Positions 1 through 8,790 of a DNA stretch of 64,000 bases are shown here, in pieces; within the stretch, counting starts at the first letter, position 1; every line of letters starts with the position of its first letter. Made by a program: the position numbers and the translations under genes. Below the pieces are notes generated by a model. That model was given only the letters and a program-made list of their open reading frames with translations. It made no database searches and was not told where the DNA came from. The stretch is from JABWBD01 sp040768665 (lineage in GTDB: Bacteria > Planctomycetota > Planctomycetia > Pirellulales > Thermoguttaceae), in contig JAXGMN010000035.1 in NCBI GenBank assembly GCA_040768665.1, positions 62,001-126,000 on the forward strand, given 5' to 3'.

Positions 1-72
1 ATCCTTGGTTCCGCGGATTACGTGCCCTTTTCCGATGTTGATGCTTAGAGCGCGCGTAGACACTTGCAGACC

Positions 73-1404
73 TCATGGCAGCTCATCATTGATGACGCGG
101 CGCCGGCGATTAAAGGCGATCCGGTAGATATTGGCAAGGAAACCAGGATCGTTCCGATACCACTCGATGGAATGATCGCGGAAAAAGAAGGGTATGGAAT
201 AGGTCTTGGAAGCACCGGCATCGCGGACGCTGGGATCCAGCGCCGTCAAGAAGAGCGGTTTTTCGTGGGCGAATGCGATCCCAGCTTCAATGCAGGTATT
301 GACGTTGATCCGCAGCGAGTCGGAGTCGTCCTCGAAACTGCAGGCTAGATCGGCGATGACGAGGTTGGCTTCCCGAATCAGCGACCGGATCTGTTTCCGC
401 AGTCCGCTCCCAAGCACCTCCCTGCCCAGGTGACACTTCATACCGAGTATATTCTCAACAATATCCTTGGCCGCTTCATTGCGGTTCTGAGACCGCTTGT
501 AATCCGTCGCGAGAAACGAGTGGGGGTGCCTCGTTCCGACATCGTCGAGGAAAGAAGCGACCTGGCTCTGGAGGTTGGAGAAAGGAGCCCCCTCTGTCCA
601 TTCGATGATGGGCTTCTCTGTCAACGAAGCAGGCAATGATTCACGGCGAGCACAATAAATGCGCTCGATCAATCCGAGTTCACGCGCAATTCCTAATTCG
701 ACAGGGAAATACTTGTACAGTTCCTCAGGTGTTCTTCCGGACTCGGTGCGGTCGGGATAGATTGCAAGGAAACCGGTACATCCCGACATGATGCGCCTAA
801 TCCTTATGCGTCCTTCTTCGTGGAAGGATTTTTGATCACGGGAGTCGCCCACGAGAAAGGCACCCTGTGCCTTCATTTGGGTCAGAATCTCGTCGCGTGG
901 ATGGGTTTCGCTGTCCCTCCAACTACAACTCACGTATACATGAGGTTGGCCCTGACGCGGAAGGCTCTCCGGTATGCGGAGGGACAGAAGAAGACTCCGC
1001 GCGCTATCTACCGTCAGATGGCCGTCGACGAGAGGCAGCCACGATCGAAGGCCTAGCCCCTTTATGTGATCCGAGGGTCGGAACCCGTCTTCCAAGACGG
1101 CAGCCACAAGGCGGAATTCGCCATGATTGACTGCTTCGCTCTTGGCTAGCCGCAATTCCTCCTTCACGTAGGGTTTGTCGATGGAGCGGGATGAAAGCAG
1201 GGCGAGGCAGGACTTTGACTGACTCATCTTGGTCGCCAGGCCCTCATCGACTTCGGTGGCAGCAAAGAAGCGGCGTTTGTCAATGAAGACCTTTAGGCCG
1301 CTGTCCTCGATGAACGAAGCCAGACGCTCCGCGATTTCCACATCCTCCGAACCATAACTGACAAAGCAGTCAAAATCCCGCTGTTCAAAATCGCGTGTTC
1401 TCAT
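73..1404 (-). CDS. TIR protein with three tandem Rossmann-like modules
   Basis: The 443-residue protein starts with a TIR domain (about residues 8-130; FVSYGSEDVEIAERL near the start, and YVKEEL with E82/E83 where the NADase glutamate of TIR domains sits). A second TIR/SEFIR-like module starts near residue 155 (HVYVSCSWRDSE). A third module (about 295-430; LIREANLVIADL, then NVNTCIEAGIAFA) resembles nucleoside 2-deoxyribosyltransferase-like or nucleotide-binding folds. TIR proteins in bacteria often deplete NAD or make cyclic-ADP-ribose signals in anti-phage defence, so a defence or signalling role is inferred. I chose the ATG at 1404 because the TIR fold begins right after it; an in-frame start at 1482 would add 26 low-complexity residues. 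No partner gene is seen in the window. Confidence 0.75.
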   Translation of the reverse strand: MRTRDFEQRDFDCFVSYGSEDVEIAERLASFIEDSGLKVFIDKRRFFAATEVDEGLATKMSQSKSCLALLSSRSIDKPYVKEELRLAKSEAVNHGEFRLVAAVLEDGFRPSDHIKGLGLRSWLPLVDGHLTVDSARSLLLSLRIPESLPRQGQPHVYVSCSWRDSETHPRDEILTQMKAQGAFLVGDSRDQKSFHEEGRIRIRRIMSGCTGFLAIYPDRTESGRTPEELYKYFPVELGIARELGLIERIYCARRESLPASLTEKPIIEWTEGAPFSNLQSQVASFLDDVGTRHPHSFLATDYKRSQNRNEAAKDIVENILGMKCHLGREVLGSGLRKQIRSLIREANLVIADLACSFEDDSDSLRINVNTCIEAGIAFAHEKPLFLTALDPSVRDAGASKTYSIPFFFRDHSIEWYRNDPGFLANIYRIAFNRRRRVINDELP

Positions 1405-1697
1405 GAGCGTAGTTTGGGGAAGAGATCGACCGCGCGGCTGTCCGATAACGTTTTGGGTTTCTGCGCTGCTCGCCCCCGCCAAACGGCTCGCCGTCGGTAC
1501 ACGGCTGCCAGGGGGCGGGCAGCATAGACATCACTGAACTAAACCGTGGAGCGGGAAGGGCCTATGGGTTTTCTTTCGCCGGATCCGCTCCGCATGCCCG
1601 CATTGTAGCCGAGATCTTCTGCGGCAGGCAATCTCGCCGGCGATTCTACCCGCGTGATCATGACGCAGACCAGAGAGCCCGCCAGGAATGTGGTCCT

Positions 1698-1976
1698 GTG
1701 GCACGCGGCGTAGACGGATTTTCGCGCCGCTGGGGCATCGCAATCGAATTCACCCAGCACGCGAGGCTGGCCGAAGCACCGCATATCCTGCCGCTGGCGC
1801 CCGAAAGCCAATTCGTGGATTACGAGAGCCGGCACGTTCTCTTCAAGACCAGGAAGGGCCAGGGGTATCGAGCGCTGTTCACCATTGTCGGAAATGAGAT
1901 TCGAGTACTCCACGTGAGAGGCCCCGGCCAAGACGTAATGTCGGAAGACCAACTCGGGAACCCCGCCGAGCGCTGA
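1698..1976 (+). pseudogene. RelE/ParE-family toxin, 5'-degraded
   Basis: The C-terminal part reads LAPESQFVDYESRHVLFKTR, then GYRALFTIVGNEIRVLHVRG, the characteristic end of RelE/ParE-type toxins. The N-terminal helices are not recognisable in this frame; the sequence upstream of the ATG appears shifted, and no antitoxin gene precedes it. I read it as the 3' remnant of a toxin gene. The overlapping minus-strand frame is longer but has no family signature. Confidence 0.6.
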
Positions 1977-1989
1977 TCGGAGCCCTGTT

Positions 1990-2240
1990 GGATGATTGTC
2001 GATTCCGATCTCCCCGAGCTGTGGACTGCCTGTCTCGACTCTCGCCACCGCCGTGTGGACGTCGCCGTGACCTCGGTAACCGAGTGCGGCGGCCACTTCG
2101 GTGGCACGGTAGCCAAACGCACCGCCGCGCACGCTGCGCCGCCACCGCTCGGCTGCCGTCATCCACCCGCTGGCCTAGCTGCCACAGGCTCCGGTCGTGC
2201 GGGAACTGGGCGACCACGGCATCCACAGTCACCTCCGGGT
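1990..2240 (-). pseudogene. REP-associated (RAYT/IS200-like) transposase C-terminal remnant
   Basis: Two overlapping minus-strand frames together read as a DnaA-like C-terminal helix-turn-helix. First comes SRAVAAQRARR in one frame, then after a frameshift GYRATEVAAALGYRGHGDVH and TAVARVETGSPQL. This layout (RAVAxYL..., EVAxxLG..., HxAVxRVE) is the usual tail of REP-associated tyrosine transposases. The catalytic HUH domain is not present upstream. This is the only trace of a transposase that could have mobilised the REP-like repeats of this window; the link is inference. Confidence 0.4.
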
Positions 2241-2242
2241 CA

Positions 2243-2288
2243 TTGGGGTCAGGCGGTCAACAGTCAATAGGGATACGCCTATTTGACA
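2243..2288. repeat. R3 element, partial copy
   Basis: The segment starts TTGGGGTCAGGCGGTCAACA and matches the reverse-complement arm of the full R3 copy at 26805-26878. Only one arm is present, and it abuts the transposase-like remnant. Confidence 0.55.
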
Positions 2289-2790
2289 GGCGCTCCAGCG
2301 CCTCCTCGGCTACCGATCGCGACTGCAATCTGGCCATCAGGAGTCGTTCCAAACGCGACGAGGAACCGGCATCACATCGACTCACCAAGCTCCAAGATAA
2401 GGCGACGAGCCTCGACGGCATCCGGATGATTGATCTGCAGCACGCGAATCGTCGCTCGTCCGATTTCCGTCCTCGGCGTAGGCTTAATCTTCTTGGGAAG
2501 CCTGTTTGGCTGGCCGGCGGCGGAGTAGACCAGAACCGCGATCCCCCCCAATCGCCGAGCCTGCGGAGACGAGACATGCCAGAAGCTCGAATAAGGCGAA
2601 ATTGCGGTCCAGCGTGGAACGTTGCGGATCGTCGGGGTCTCGACACAATGTGCTGGTGCAGGCGGTAATCTCCTCTCCACCCGCGGCTTCGGCGCCCCCG
2701 GCGCAATCACTTAGGCCAGGGACGCTCTGGGGTTACAGTTCGATCTTACGCATCCGGTCCAGTCAAATCAAATGACCGACGAGGTTGTGA
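2289..2790. other. No recognisable intact gene
   Basis: The minus strand has an open frame with a coding-like stretch (RATIRVLQINHPDAVEARR) but no family I recognise, and overlapping frames are open on both strands. Most likely this is decayed sequence next to the tRNA array. Confidence 0.4.
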
Positions 2791-2885
2791 CCAGAGGCTT
2801 ACGCTGCTCTCCCGTTTGAGCTACGTCTCCATTAAAGCAAGTGGAGACGGTGGGACTCGAACCCACAACCCGCGGATTTCAAATC
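2791..2885 (-). tRNA. tRNA halves in permuted order
   Basis: Reading 5' to 3' on the minus strand, a tRNA 3' half comes first (2885-2842: anticodon-side sequence, T arm with TTCGAGT loop, acceptor strand CGTCTCC). Eleven bases follow (2841-2831), then a tRNA 5' half (2830-2791: acceptor strand GGAGACG, D arm GCTC...GAGC). The two acceptor strands pair perfectly over 7 bp. The halves would join as one tRNA only if the transcript were circularised or permuted. Alternatively they are the neighbouring ends of two tandem copies of one tRNA, each truncated. The anticodon stem fits imperfectly across the ends, so the identity is not assigned. Confidence 0.4.
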
Positions 2886-2986
2886 ATGTACTCCAATCGG
2901 CAGTCGGTCATGTTTTTCAAAGGAATGGTTCGACGTTGGGCTTTTAACAGGAAGAGGTAAGTCTGAACCGGCAGTTGGACGGCCAG

Positions 2987-3058
2987 AGGTGCTGGACAGG
3001 AATCGAACCTGCTTCTACCGGGTTGCAGCCGGTTGCCTGACCACCTGGCTCCAGCACC
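2987..3058 (-). tRNA. tRNA-Cys(GCA)
   Basis: A complete 72-nt cloverleaf is visible: acceptor GGTGCTGG/CCAGCACC, anticodon arm CCGG-CTGCAAC-CCGG with anticodon GCA, T arm GCAGG-TTCGATT-CCTGT and U73, as usual for cysteine tRNAs. CCA is not encoded. It lies immediately downstream of the group II intron and is the only fully regular tRNA of the array. Confidence 0.9.
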
Positions 3059-3101
3059 ATCAAGTGAACAGGCGAGCGGCGTTGCCGCCGCCTCTCCCCA
3101 A

Positions 3102-3134
3102 GAACCGTGCGTGCAAGTTTCCCGCACACGGCTC
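3102..3134 (-). ncRNA. Group II intron domain V
   Basis: The 33-nt hairpin reads GAGCCGTGTGCGG, GAAA-type turn, then CGCACGGTTC on the minus strand. It has the 5' AGC-type catalytic triad and tetraloop-capped stem of group II intron domain V, so the ribozyme core may still be functional although the ORF is not. Confidence 0.8.
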
Positions 3135-3211
3135 AAGTAATTGACAATTGCTTTCATTGGGGTGGTTCGTGCCCGGTGGGCAGCCAAACGGCAAGCTCAT
3201 GTGAACGAGTC

Positions 3212-4838
3212 TCAACGTGGCCGGTCGAGTTCCACCAGGCTGACGGGTCGGAATCGCTCGTTGCTCAAGCAGCTCCCTCGCCGTTCAGCAAGTGGTCTCG
3301 GCAAATCGGGCATACCCCATCCTGTTGCCCGGGCGACCGCCGCCCGGAAGCGAGAGACGTTGGCGGTTTCCCGCTGTTTCCTCCGGATCCCAATACCCGA
3401 GAGCTCGGGATCGTCCCAGGAGGCGAATCGCTTCACCAGGATGTGACGCTTGATGGGGAAACCAACAGCGAAGCATGTAGAAATCCGGCTTCCCGAACAC
3501 CCATGTATTCCCTCGCCGATAGTTACCCCAGTAGCGTTTGTTTCCATCCCCACGACTTCCTTGACGCCGCCACGCTACCCATTGCTGTTGTGGTAGCGAG
3601 AAAAGGCTTCATCCAGGTTGCCGAAAACTTGGATGAGGACCCCGATGCGGAAGTAGCTGGCCCATCCGCGAATGATTGGGTTCACCATGCTGATGAGTCC
3701 ATCAACACTGAAACCCCGTCGATCACGAAAGGCCTCCTTCAACTTCCGCCGTATCGTTTCCACGGATTTGCGGCTCGGTTTGATAAGCAGTCGGTATCCA
3801 CTTTGGAGTCCGTGACCTTGTACTGCCTGATGTTAAAGCCCAGGAAGTCGAAACCTTCGTCGAGATTCACGATCCGGGTCTTCGGGGAGAAGGTCAATCC
3901 CTGTTCCTTGAACCACGCTTCTAGCGTCTGCCTGGCCTGTTCGGCCTCTTCCTGAGTGTGGCAGAACACCACAAAGTCGTCTGCGTATCGCACCAAGCCT
4001 ACGATTGCGGGTGAAGCTCAGTCGGGTACGCCCGATCTTGCGAACCAAGTAGCGAACCCCCAGGGCTTCTCCATTCCGTGGAATGCGATGTTGGCTAACA
4101 AGGACTAATCACGCACTGCGGTGTGCCGCTTCTGGTGTCGTGGAAGACGCCTTCTTCCATGTAGCCCGCCTTCAGCCATGCCTTCATCATCTCCCCTCGC
4201 GGGAAAGTTGCCGATCAGGTTAAGCAGCTTCTCATGGTCGATGTTGTCAAAGGCCCCTTGATGTCGGCATCCAGAACCCAGCTGCCTGTTCCCTCTTTAG
4301 CGGAGGCCAGATTGAAGATTCTTTCAACTGCATCATGGCAGCTACGCCCGGCCGGAACCCATAACTGCCGTCTCGAACTTCGCTTCCCAGTACGGCTCAA
4401 GAGCATCTTTGACCACGGCCTGGCGCCGCGCGATCGACGACAACCGAATTCCGAGGGGCGAAGCTTGCCGTTAGCCTTCGGGATGTACACTGACGTGCGG
4501 GCAGTGGCTTCCACAACCGCTATCCGCGAGCCTGGTCCACCGTTCTAGCCCGGAGGTGGTGACCGTTTGCCGGTCTACCCCTGCCGTGCTTTTCCCCTGG
4601 TTGATCTGCGTCACCCTGCGAACTGAGAGAGCCCGGTTCTCATGCGAGCGAAGCATGATCCCTTTGCAGGGTACGAACTCCTTGAGATCACCTTCCTTTG
4701 TAGCTCGGAAGATCGCCTGCCGAAGTTGGCGAACGTGCTCCATGACCGGTTCCCAATCAATGGAATCCCAATCACCAAGGCGTGCGTGCTGGGCTTACGG
4801 CTCTCCTTTTCGCCCATCCTTGTCGCTCTTTCCTTCAC
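3212..4838 (-). pseudogene. ltrA: Group II intron reverse transcriptase/maturase, frameshifted
   Basis: Pieces of one protein occur in order but in different frames. RT0/RT1 lies at 4743-4471 (VRRVTQINQGKSTAGVDRQT). RT2/3 lies at 4514-4215 (VYIPKANGKLRPS; VLDADIKG). The catalytic YADD segment is at 3996-3739 (MVRYADDFVVFCHTQ, then GFDFLGFNIRQYK). The maturase X region is at 3763-3575 (IIRGWASYFRIG). A possible endonuclease-end remnant lies at 3553-3212. At least four frame changes prevent a full-length product, so any mobility would need a maturase in trans. Confidence 0.8.
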
Positions 4839-5387
4839 AAACGCCTTCGGTCAATTACCAGTCGGAAGTCGCGCCGCCCTCTTTCGGGCTGAGTACAGGC
4901 CCTATCCAGCCGGTTACATCTCGTTGCCTTTGCCGCCGGCTTTCGCTTGCTCCGACATCCCATACCCCGAGGATTTCCCTACCACTCTGCGATCCGCCTA
5001 CCGGGCCGCGACGAGCGGCTCGACCCTCATGGGGTTACCACGCGTTCCGCAATAGTAGGAGATGCGATTGGTTTAGGCGTCCTCTCTGTCGCGTGAGCAT
5101 CGGGTATCCGCGTCCGCACCGAGGAACTTGCGGTTTCCCTGCTCAAAGCCTTGGGTATCAGCCGATTAGCCCAAGTTCTCCTTAACGCAACTTTTCAGCC
5201 ATGATTCACTCTCGTTCGCCATGCCAACCTTCCCCGCCCTGACGCTCCATTCGGCTTGGGGCAGCCATTAGGCTTGCCTTGTGCCTTACACTTCAAGCCG
5301 TTACTGTGCCGCATGCAAGGCACGGGAACAGATGGGATACTCATCCGTCGTCTATCGACGCACTCCTTTCTTGCAGCATCGTGTCGC

Positions 5388-5462
5388 ACTCCTCGCCAGG
5401 AGTCGAACCTGGTCCTCGACCTTCGCAGGGTCGCGTGCAAGATTCCGCCACACTCCGAGGAC
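5388..5462 (-). tRNA. tRNA-Arg(GCG)-like, irregular
   Basis: The minus strand folds as a 75-nt tRNA: acceptor GTCCTCG/CGAGGAG with a mismatched first pair, D stem GTGT/GCAC, anticodon stem CGACC/GGTCG with loop CTGCGAA (anticodon GCG), T arm CCAGG-TTCGACT-CCTGG. The first-pair mismatch and four-base variable region suggest a divergent or decaying gene of the kind seen in mobile tRNA arrays. Confidence 0.55.
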
Positions 5463-5469
5463 ATCGCGC

Positions 5470-5540
5470 CGCCCCGCCGAGGAGTCGAACCTCGTCTGAC
5501 AGATTCGAAATCTGTCGGCGATCCGCTACACTTGCAGGGC
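5470..5540 (-). tRNA. tRNA-Arg(TCG)-like, irregular D arm
   Basis: The acceptor GCCCTGC/GCGGGGC pairs with one wobble. The anticodon arm ACAGA-TTTCGAA-TCTGT gives anticodon TCG, and the T arm is CGAGG-TTCGACT-CCTCG. The D arm does not form a normal stem and the gene is only 71 nt, so function is uncertain. It sits 7 bases upstream of the GCG gene on the same strand. Confidence 0.55.
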
Positions 5541-5576
5541 AAGGGGACCAGCCAACAGCGGTCCATCGAGTTGCAC

Positions 5577-5616
5577 GAAAAAAAGCCCGATGTCGCTGTG
5601 ACACCGGGCTTTGGTG
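5577..5616 (-). terminator. Strong intrinsic terminator
   Basis: On the minus strand GCCCGGTGTC pairs with GACATCGGGC (10 bp, one G-T) across a short loop and is followed by seven T residues. It lies upstream of the Arg-type tRNAs, so it would end a transcript entering from higher coordinates and insulate the tRNA array. Confidence 0.75.
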
Positions 5617-5895
5617 GTTGATCAGGATCGTAGCCAAGTGTCACAAGCGCAGAGGATGTCCGGGCTGCACGTTCGCCGGATAATCGGCACAACGCCCGGT
5701 ACCTTTGGTTCGGCTTGAAACCTTGACCACGGCGAAATCATCGGTCCTCTATCTATGCTTTATTGCTGAACTTCCTTTACCGGGTTCATCGCCAATAGAC
5801 GCCTGAACGCGATGGTGAGTCGGCACTTTTTCTTTTGAAGCCTGACATGGAGATAGATGCCGGTGGACGCCGATTATCTCCCAAAAACATCGGTG
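5617..5895. other. No recognisable gene
   Basis: I see no coding family or RNA here. The segment separates the terminator from the foldback element. Confidence 0.5.
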
Positions 5896-5906
5896 GCTCT
5901 TTTACT

Positions 5907-6115
5907 CAAACTGTAAACGCCACCATCGCAACACCCTGTAAGCGATGTTTGGCACCAAGCAACGCCAAGAACCCTCGTTTTGTGATTCGCTTCCGCCGCT
6001 CGGCCTGTAGGGCCGAGCGGCGGAAGAAATCGCGCAAACGGCTTCACAGGACGTTGTTTGTAGTTGCCAAACATCGCCCCACCGATGCGGGGTCGGTGGT
6101 GGCATTTACAGTTTG
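5907..6115. mobile_element. Foldback MITE with 11-bp target duplication
   Basis: The 209-bp element is an almost full-length inverted repeat. Its ends are CAAACTGTAAACGCCACC and GGTGGCATTTACAGTTTG, an inner pair is GCGATGTTTGGCA/TGCCAAACATCGC, and the centre is a hairpin, CTTCCGCCGCTCGGCC/GGCCGAGCGGCGGAAG. It is flanked by the direct repeat GCTCTTTTACT at 5896-5906 and 6116-6126, read as a target-site duplication. It lies just after the stop codon of the DUF4838-type reading frame, so the TAA of that gene is within the duplicated target. It has no coding capacity. Confidence 0.75.
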
Positions 6116-6121
6116 GCTCTT

Positions 6122-7530
6122 TTACTGCTGCTTGACGACGATGATCCGATCGCACAGAACCTGGTCCTCCGCCGCGGCGCCGCCGTAACTGGGGCCGTCG
6201 AACTTCAACGAAACCCAAACATCCCAGCGATTCGGCGAGCCGGGCTCGTAGAGATACTCGCCGAGTTGCTGATTTGTCTGCCAGCTCCTGGCGGAGAACC
6301 AAACCCAGCTATCCGGCGTGACCATGATCGCGCCGAGTTTGTAGAGGCGGTATTCGCCGGGAACGATGTCCTTGCGCTCCACACGGATTCGTGCGCCTTG
6401 CCTGCCTTTCGGCGGCTGTCGCGATTCCCACTGGTAGAAGCCGACCTGCAACGGCAGATCGGGCTGATGAACCGTGGCCGCGTAGCCCCGGGCTGCATCG
6501 GGGTCTCTGAGCCGCCTCGGTCCCGATTGCCTGCCTGTATTGGTGGGCACAAAAGTTCGAATTCGCGAGGGGTCGATGCCGTTGAATTCCGCCGGCAGTG
6601 CCTTCTCCTCGCCACCGCCCTCGATGACGGCGAGCAGTTCGCGCAGCGCCCCGGGCGCCAGCGGTCTTGGCGTCATGCCCGCAGGTGCCTTCGCGGCGTT
6701 GGCGATCTCGATTCGCGACGCGAACACGGCGGGGTCGGCAAAGTAGTCGGGGTGCGCCTTGCGCAACGGGAACCACTTCCATAGGCTGGCGAAGTCCAGT
6801 TCTCGTCGCAGCAGCCGGACATTGGCCAGGTACCCTGGCGATGCGGCGACCTCGATTTCCATCCGGTCGAAGCAACTCTGCCATCGGTGGATGTTGGCCA
6901 CGGTGAGGTAGGGAAAGGTGCGGTCGTCGTACCGTTGCCCCGACGTGTAGGTGACGCCGGGCGGGAGTTCGTGCATTGCCTCGCGCCCCTGCTCCAGTTC
7001 ATCGAGGTAGCGACGCACGAGGGCGGCGGCGGGGCCGTAGTGGTGGTCGGTGAACTCGCGGATCAGCGCGTCGGCGTCGCGGTTCACATCCTGCATGAGC
7101 TTGATGATGAGGTAACTCTGCAACTCGCTGAGGCCGGAGCGTTCGTTCACGCCGCGATGATCGGTGAATATACCCTCAACGCCGGCCCGGTGCATCAGTC
7201 GCATCTGATTGATGTTGCGGCGCAGATTGCCCACCGGCAGCACTTCGCCGCTACCCCAGGGATTCGGATAGAGCCAGGCCCAGAGATGCCTTGTGATCCT
7301 GCGCCAGGACTGAAGGTCGCGATATGTGGCCTGGATGTTGGCATCGGGATGGTTCCAGTCGGCGAAGAAGCAGTCCTCGATTGGAGCAAACGCGACGATG
7401 AGGTTGTCCGGCAGGCTGCCGCCGGCGGGCAGTACCGGCGGCTTCTGCGTCTGGCTGCGCCGGTAGGCCAGCGTACGGACCAGCTTGCCGGGGTGGTCCT
7501 TCTTGAGCAGGTCGCAGTTCCGGCCGGCTT
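6122..7530 (-). pseudogene. DUF4838-type C-terminal domain, 3' part of a gene chimera
   Basis: This frame carries the C-terminal region of DUF4838 proteins: HPGKLVRTLAYRRS, NLIVAFAPIEDCFFADWNHP, then GVEGIFTDHRGVNERSGLSE, with a beta-rich tail. These are large secreted planctomycete/Bacteroidetes proteins associated with glycan use. The N-terminal half is missing. It is joined to a PQQ-propeller frame near 7530 with a frame change, so no continuous product results. The TAA at the end overlaps the foldback element's target repeat. Confidence 0.6.
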
Positions 7531-8732
7531 TGGGCGAAATACTGGTTGAGCGATGCCGGTCGCGTTTCGGTCGCCAGCGGGAGGAACTCCATCCGGTTCT
7601 CATAGATGCTCTTCAGACGGGTCGATTCTGTAAGAGCTTTCTCGAGTTCCGCCGGAATCGGTTGGCTGCCATCAACGGTCACTTGGGCCCGCGGCTCCAG
7701 GCCCCGGTAAGCGATCTTCTTGCCCTTGCGGTCGACCGACTCCATCTCCTTCCAGGCGTAGGCATTCACCTGGCTCCCATCGAACTGGACGAGACCGTCG
7801 CGAGCGCTGCCGAGGGTTCCGCGTCCGCAGCGGCCGGCGAGTGTTCCCGACTCGGCGTCGAAGAGGAATCCGCCGTTGTAGAAATAGCGGTCGGCGAGGA
7901 TGGTCCGGGTGCCGCCGATCGTATGGTTGGCCTGCAGGTGGTAATAGAGCAGTTCGCCGTCCTGGCGGTCGAACACCGCCGGGACCGCCCGGCCCGTCGG
8001 CACGTAGAGCCGCGAGGCATCGGCAAGGAGGTAACCCTGGGGAGCGACGCCGCTTTTTGCAGTGGCTCCGCCGTGCGGCTGGCCCATCTCGATCCTGCCC
8101 GTGCGATCGTTGGTCCAGAGCAGCTTGCCCGACAGCGCGTCGAGGGCGTGCAGGTAGACGCCGTCGGTCGGCCAGATCCCGGCGGCGAAATAGACCACGC
8201 CATCGAAGACCACCGGCCCGCCCCGCACCGGCCATCGCGAAACGAGCCGCTCGTTGCCCAGACACTTTCGATCGTCCGGACCGCCGCGGCGTTTCCATAG
8301 GAGTCTGCCGTCGCGAACCGAAAGGGCGTAGAGCCAACCGTCGTCAGAGGCGACAAAGACGCGGTCGTCCCAGCCGACCGGAGCAAAACGAACGGGCCCT
8401 TCGGTGAAGAACGTCCAGCGGACCTGTCCCGTGGCGGCATCAAGTGCGATGAGACGGTCGTCGGCCGACGTGCCGAACAGAACCGTGTCGCCCATCACAA
8501 TCGGATGGTGCACGAGGTCGAACGTCATGCGGCTGGACGAGGGCCAGGCCGGCTGCGGCCCCGCCTGGTTGCGGAACGTCCAGCTCAAGGCGAGGTTGTC
8601 GGGCAGAGTTTCAGCCGTGAAGCCGCTCCGTGCGGAGTCGGCGCGGTACATGGGCCAGTCGTCTGCCGCGGACTCCGGGGCGATGGCACAAACGAAGACA
8701 AACAAGCTGCCAAGGAGCATGTATCGGTCCAT
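7530..8732 (-). pseudogene. PQQ-binding-like beta-propeller protein, truncated, 5' part of a chimera
   Basis: The frame starts at 8732 behind AGAGGATCC (good Shine-Dalgarno) with a signal peptide (MDRYMLLGSLFVFVCAIAPE) and continues as a PQQ-type propeller: DDWPMYRADSARSGFT, then repeats such as LIALDAATGQVRWTF, LYALSVRDGRLLWKRRG and LHALDALSGKLLWTN. The propeller stops after about 380 residues; the following residues (NQYFA) already resemble DUF4838. The gene therefore seems fused by deletion to a DUF4838 gene and frameshifted near 7520-7540. Confidence 0.65.
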
Positions 8733-8790
8733 GGATCCTCTTTGTTCCTGTAAGCGAATTCTCCAGCGTGGCCGTATCGACGCGGCTTGG

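Larger units (their letters stand above)
3064..5323 (-). mobile_element. Group II intron with degenerate ORF
   Basis: The minus strand carries a bacterial group II intron of about 2.26 kb. Its 3' end has a recognisable domain V (3102-3134), a domain VI-like hairpin and an end near TTCAC at 3064. The 5' end is placed at 5323, where GTGCCTTGCATGCGGCACAG fits a GUGYG-type start followed by D1-like sequence. The encoded reverse transcriptase is broken. The intron separates tRNA-Cys from two Arg-like tRNA genes. The ends are inferred from sequence similarity and may be off by tens of bases. Confidence 0.7.

Noticed and set aside
2791..2885. Two-piece (permuted) tmRNA
   Set aside because: A normal D arm is present and no tag-peptide frame or pseudoknot region is seen, so tRNA halves fit better.
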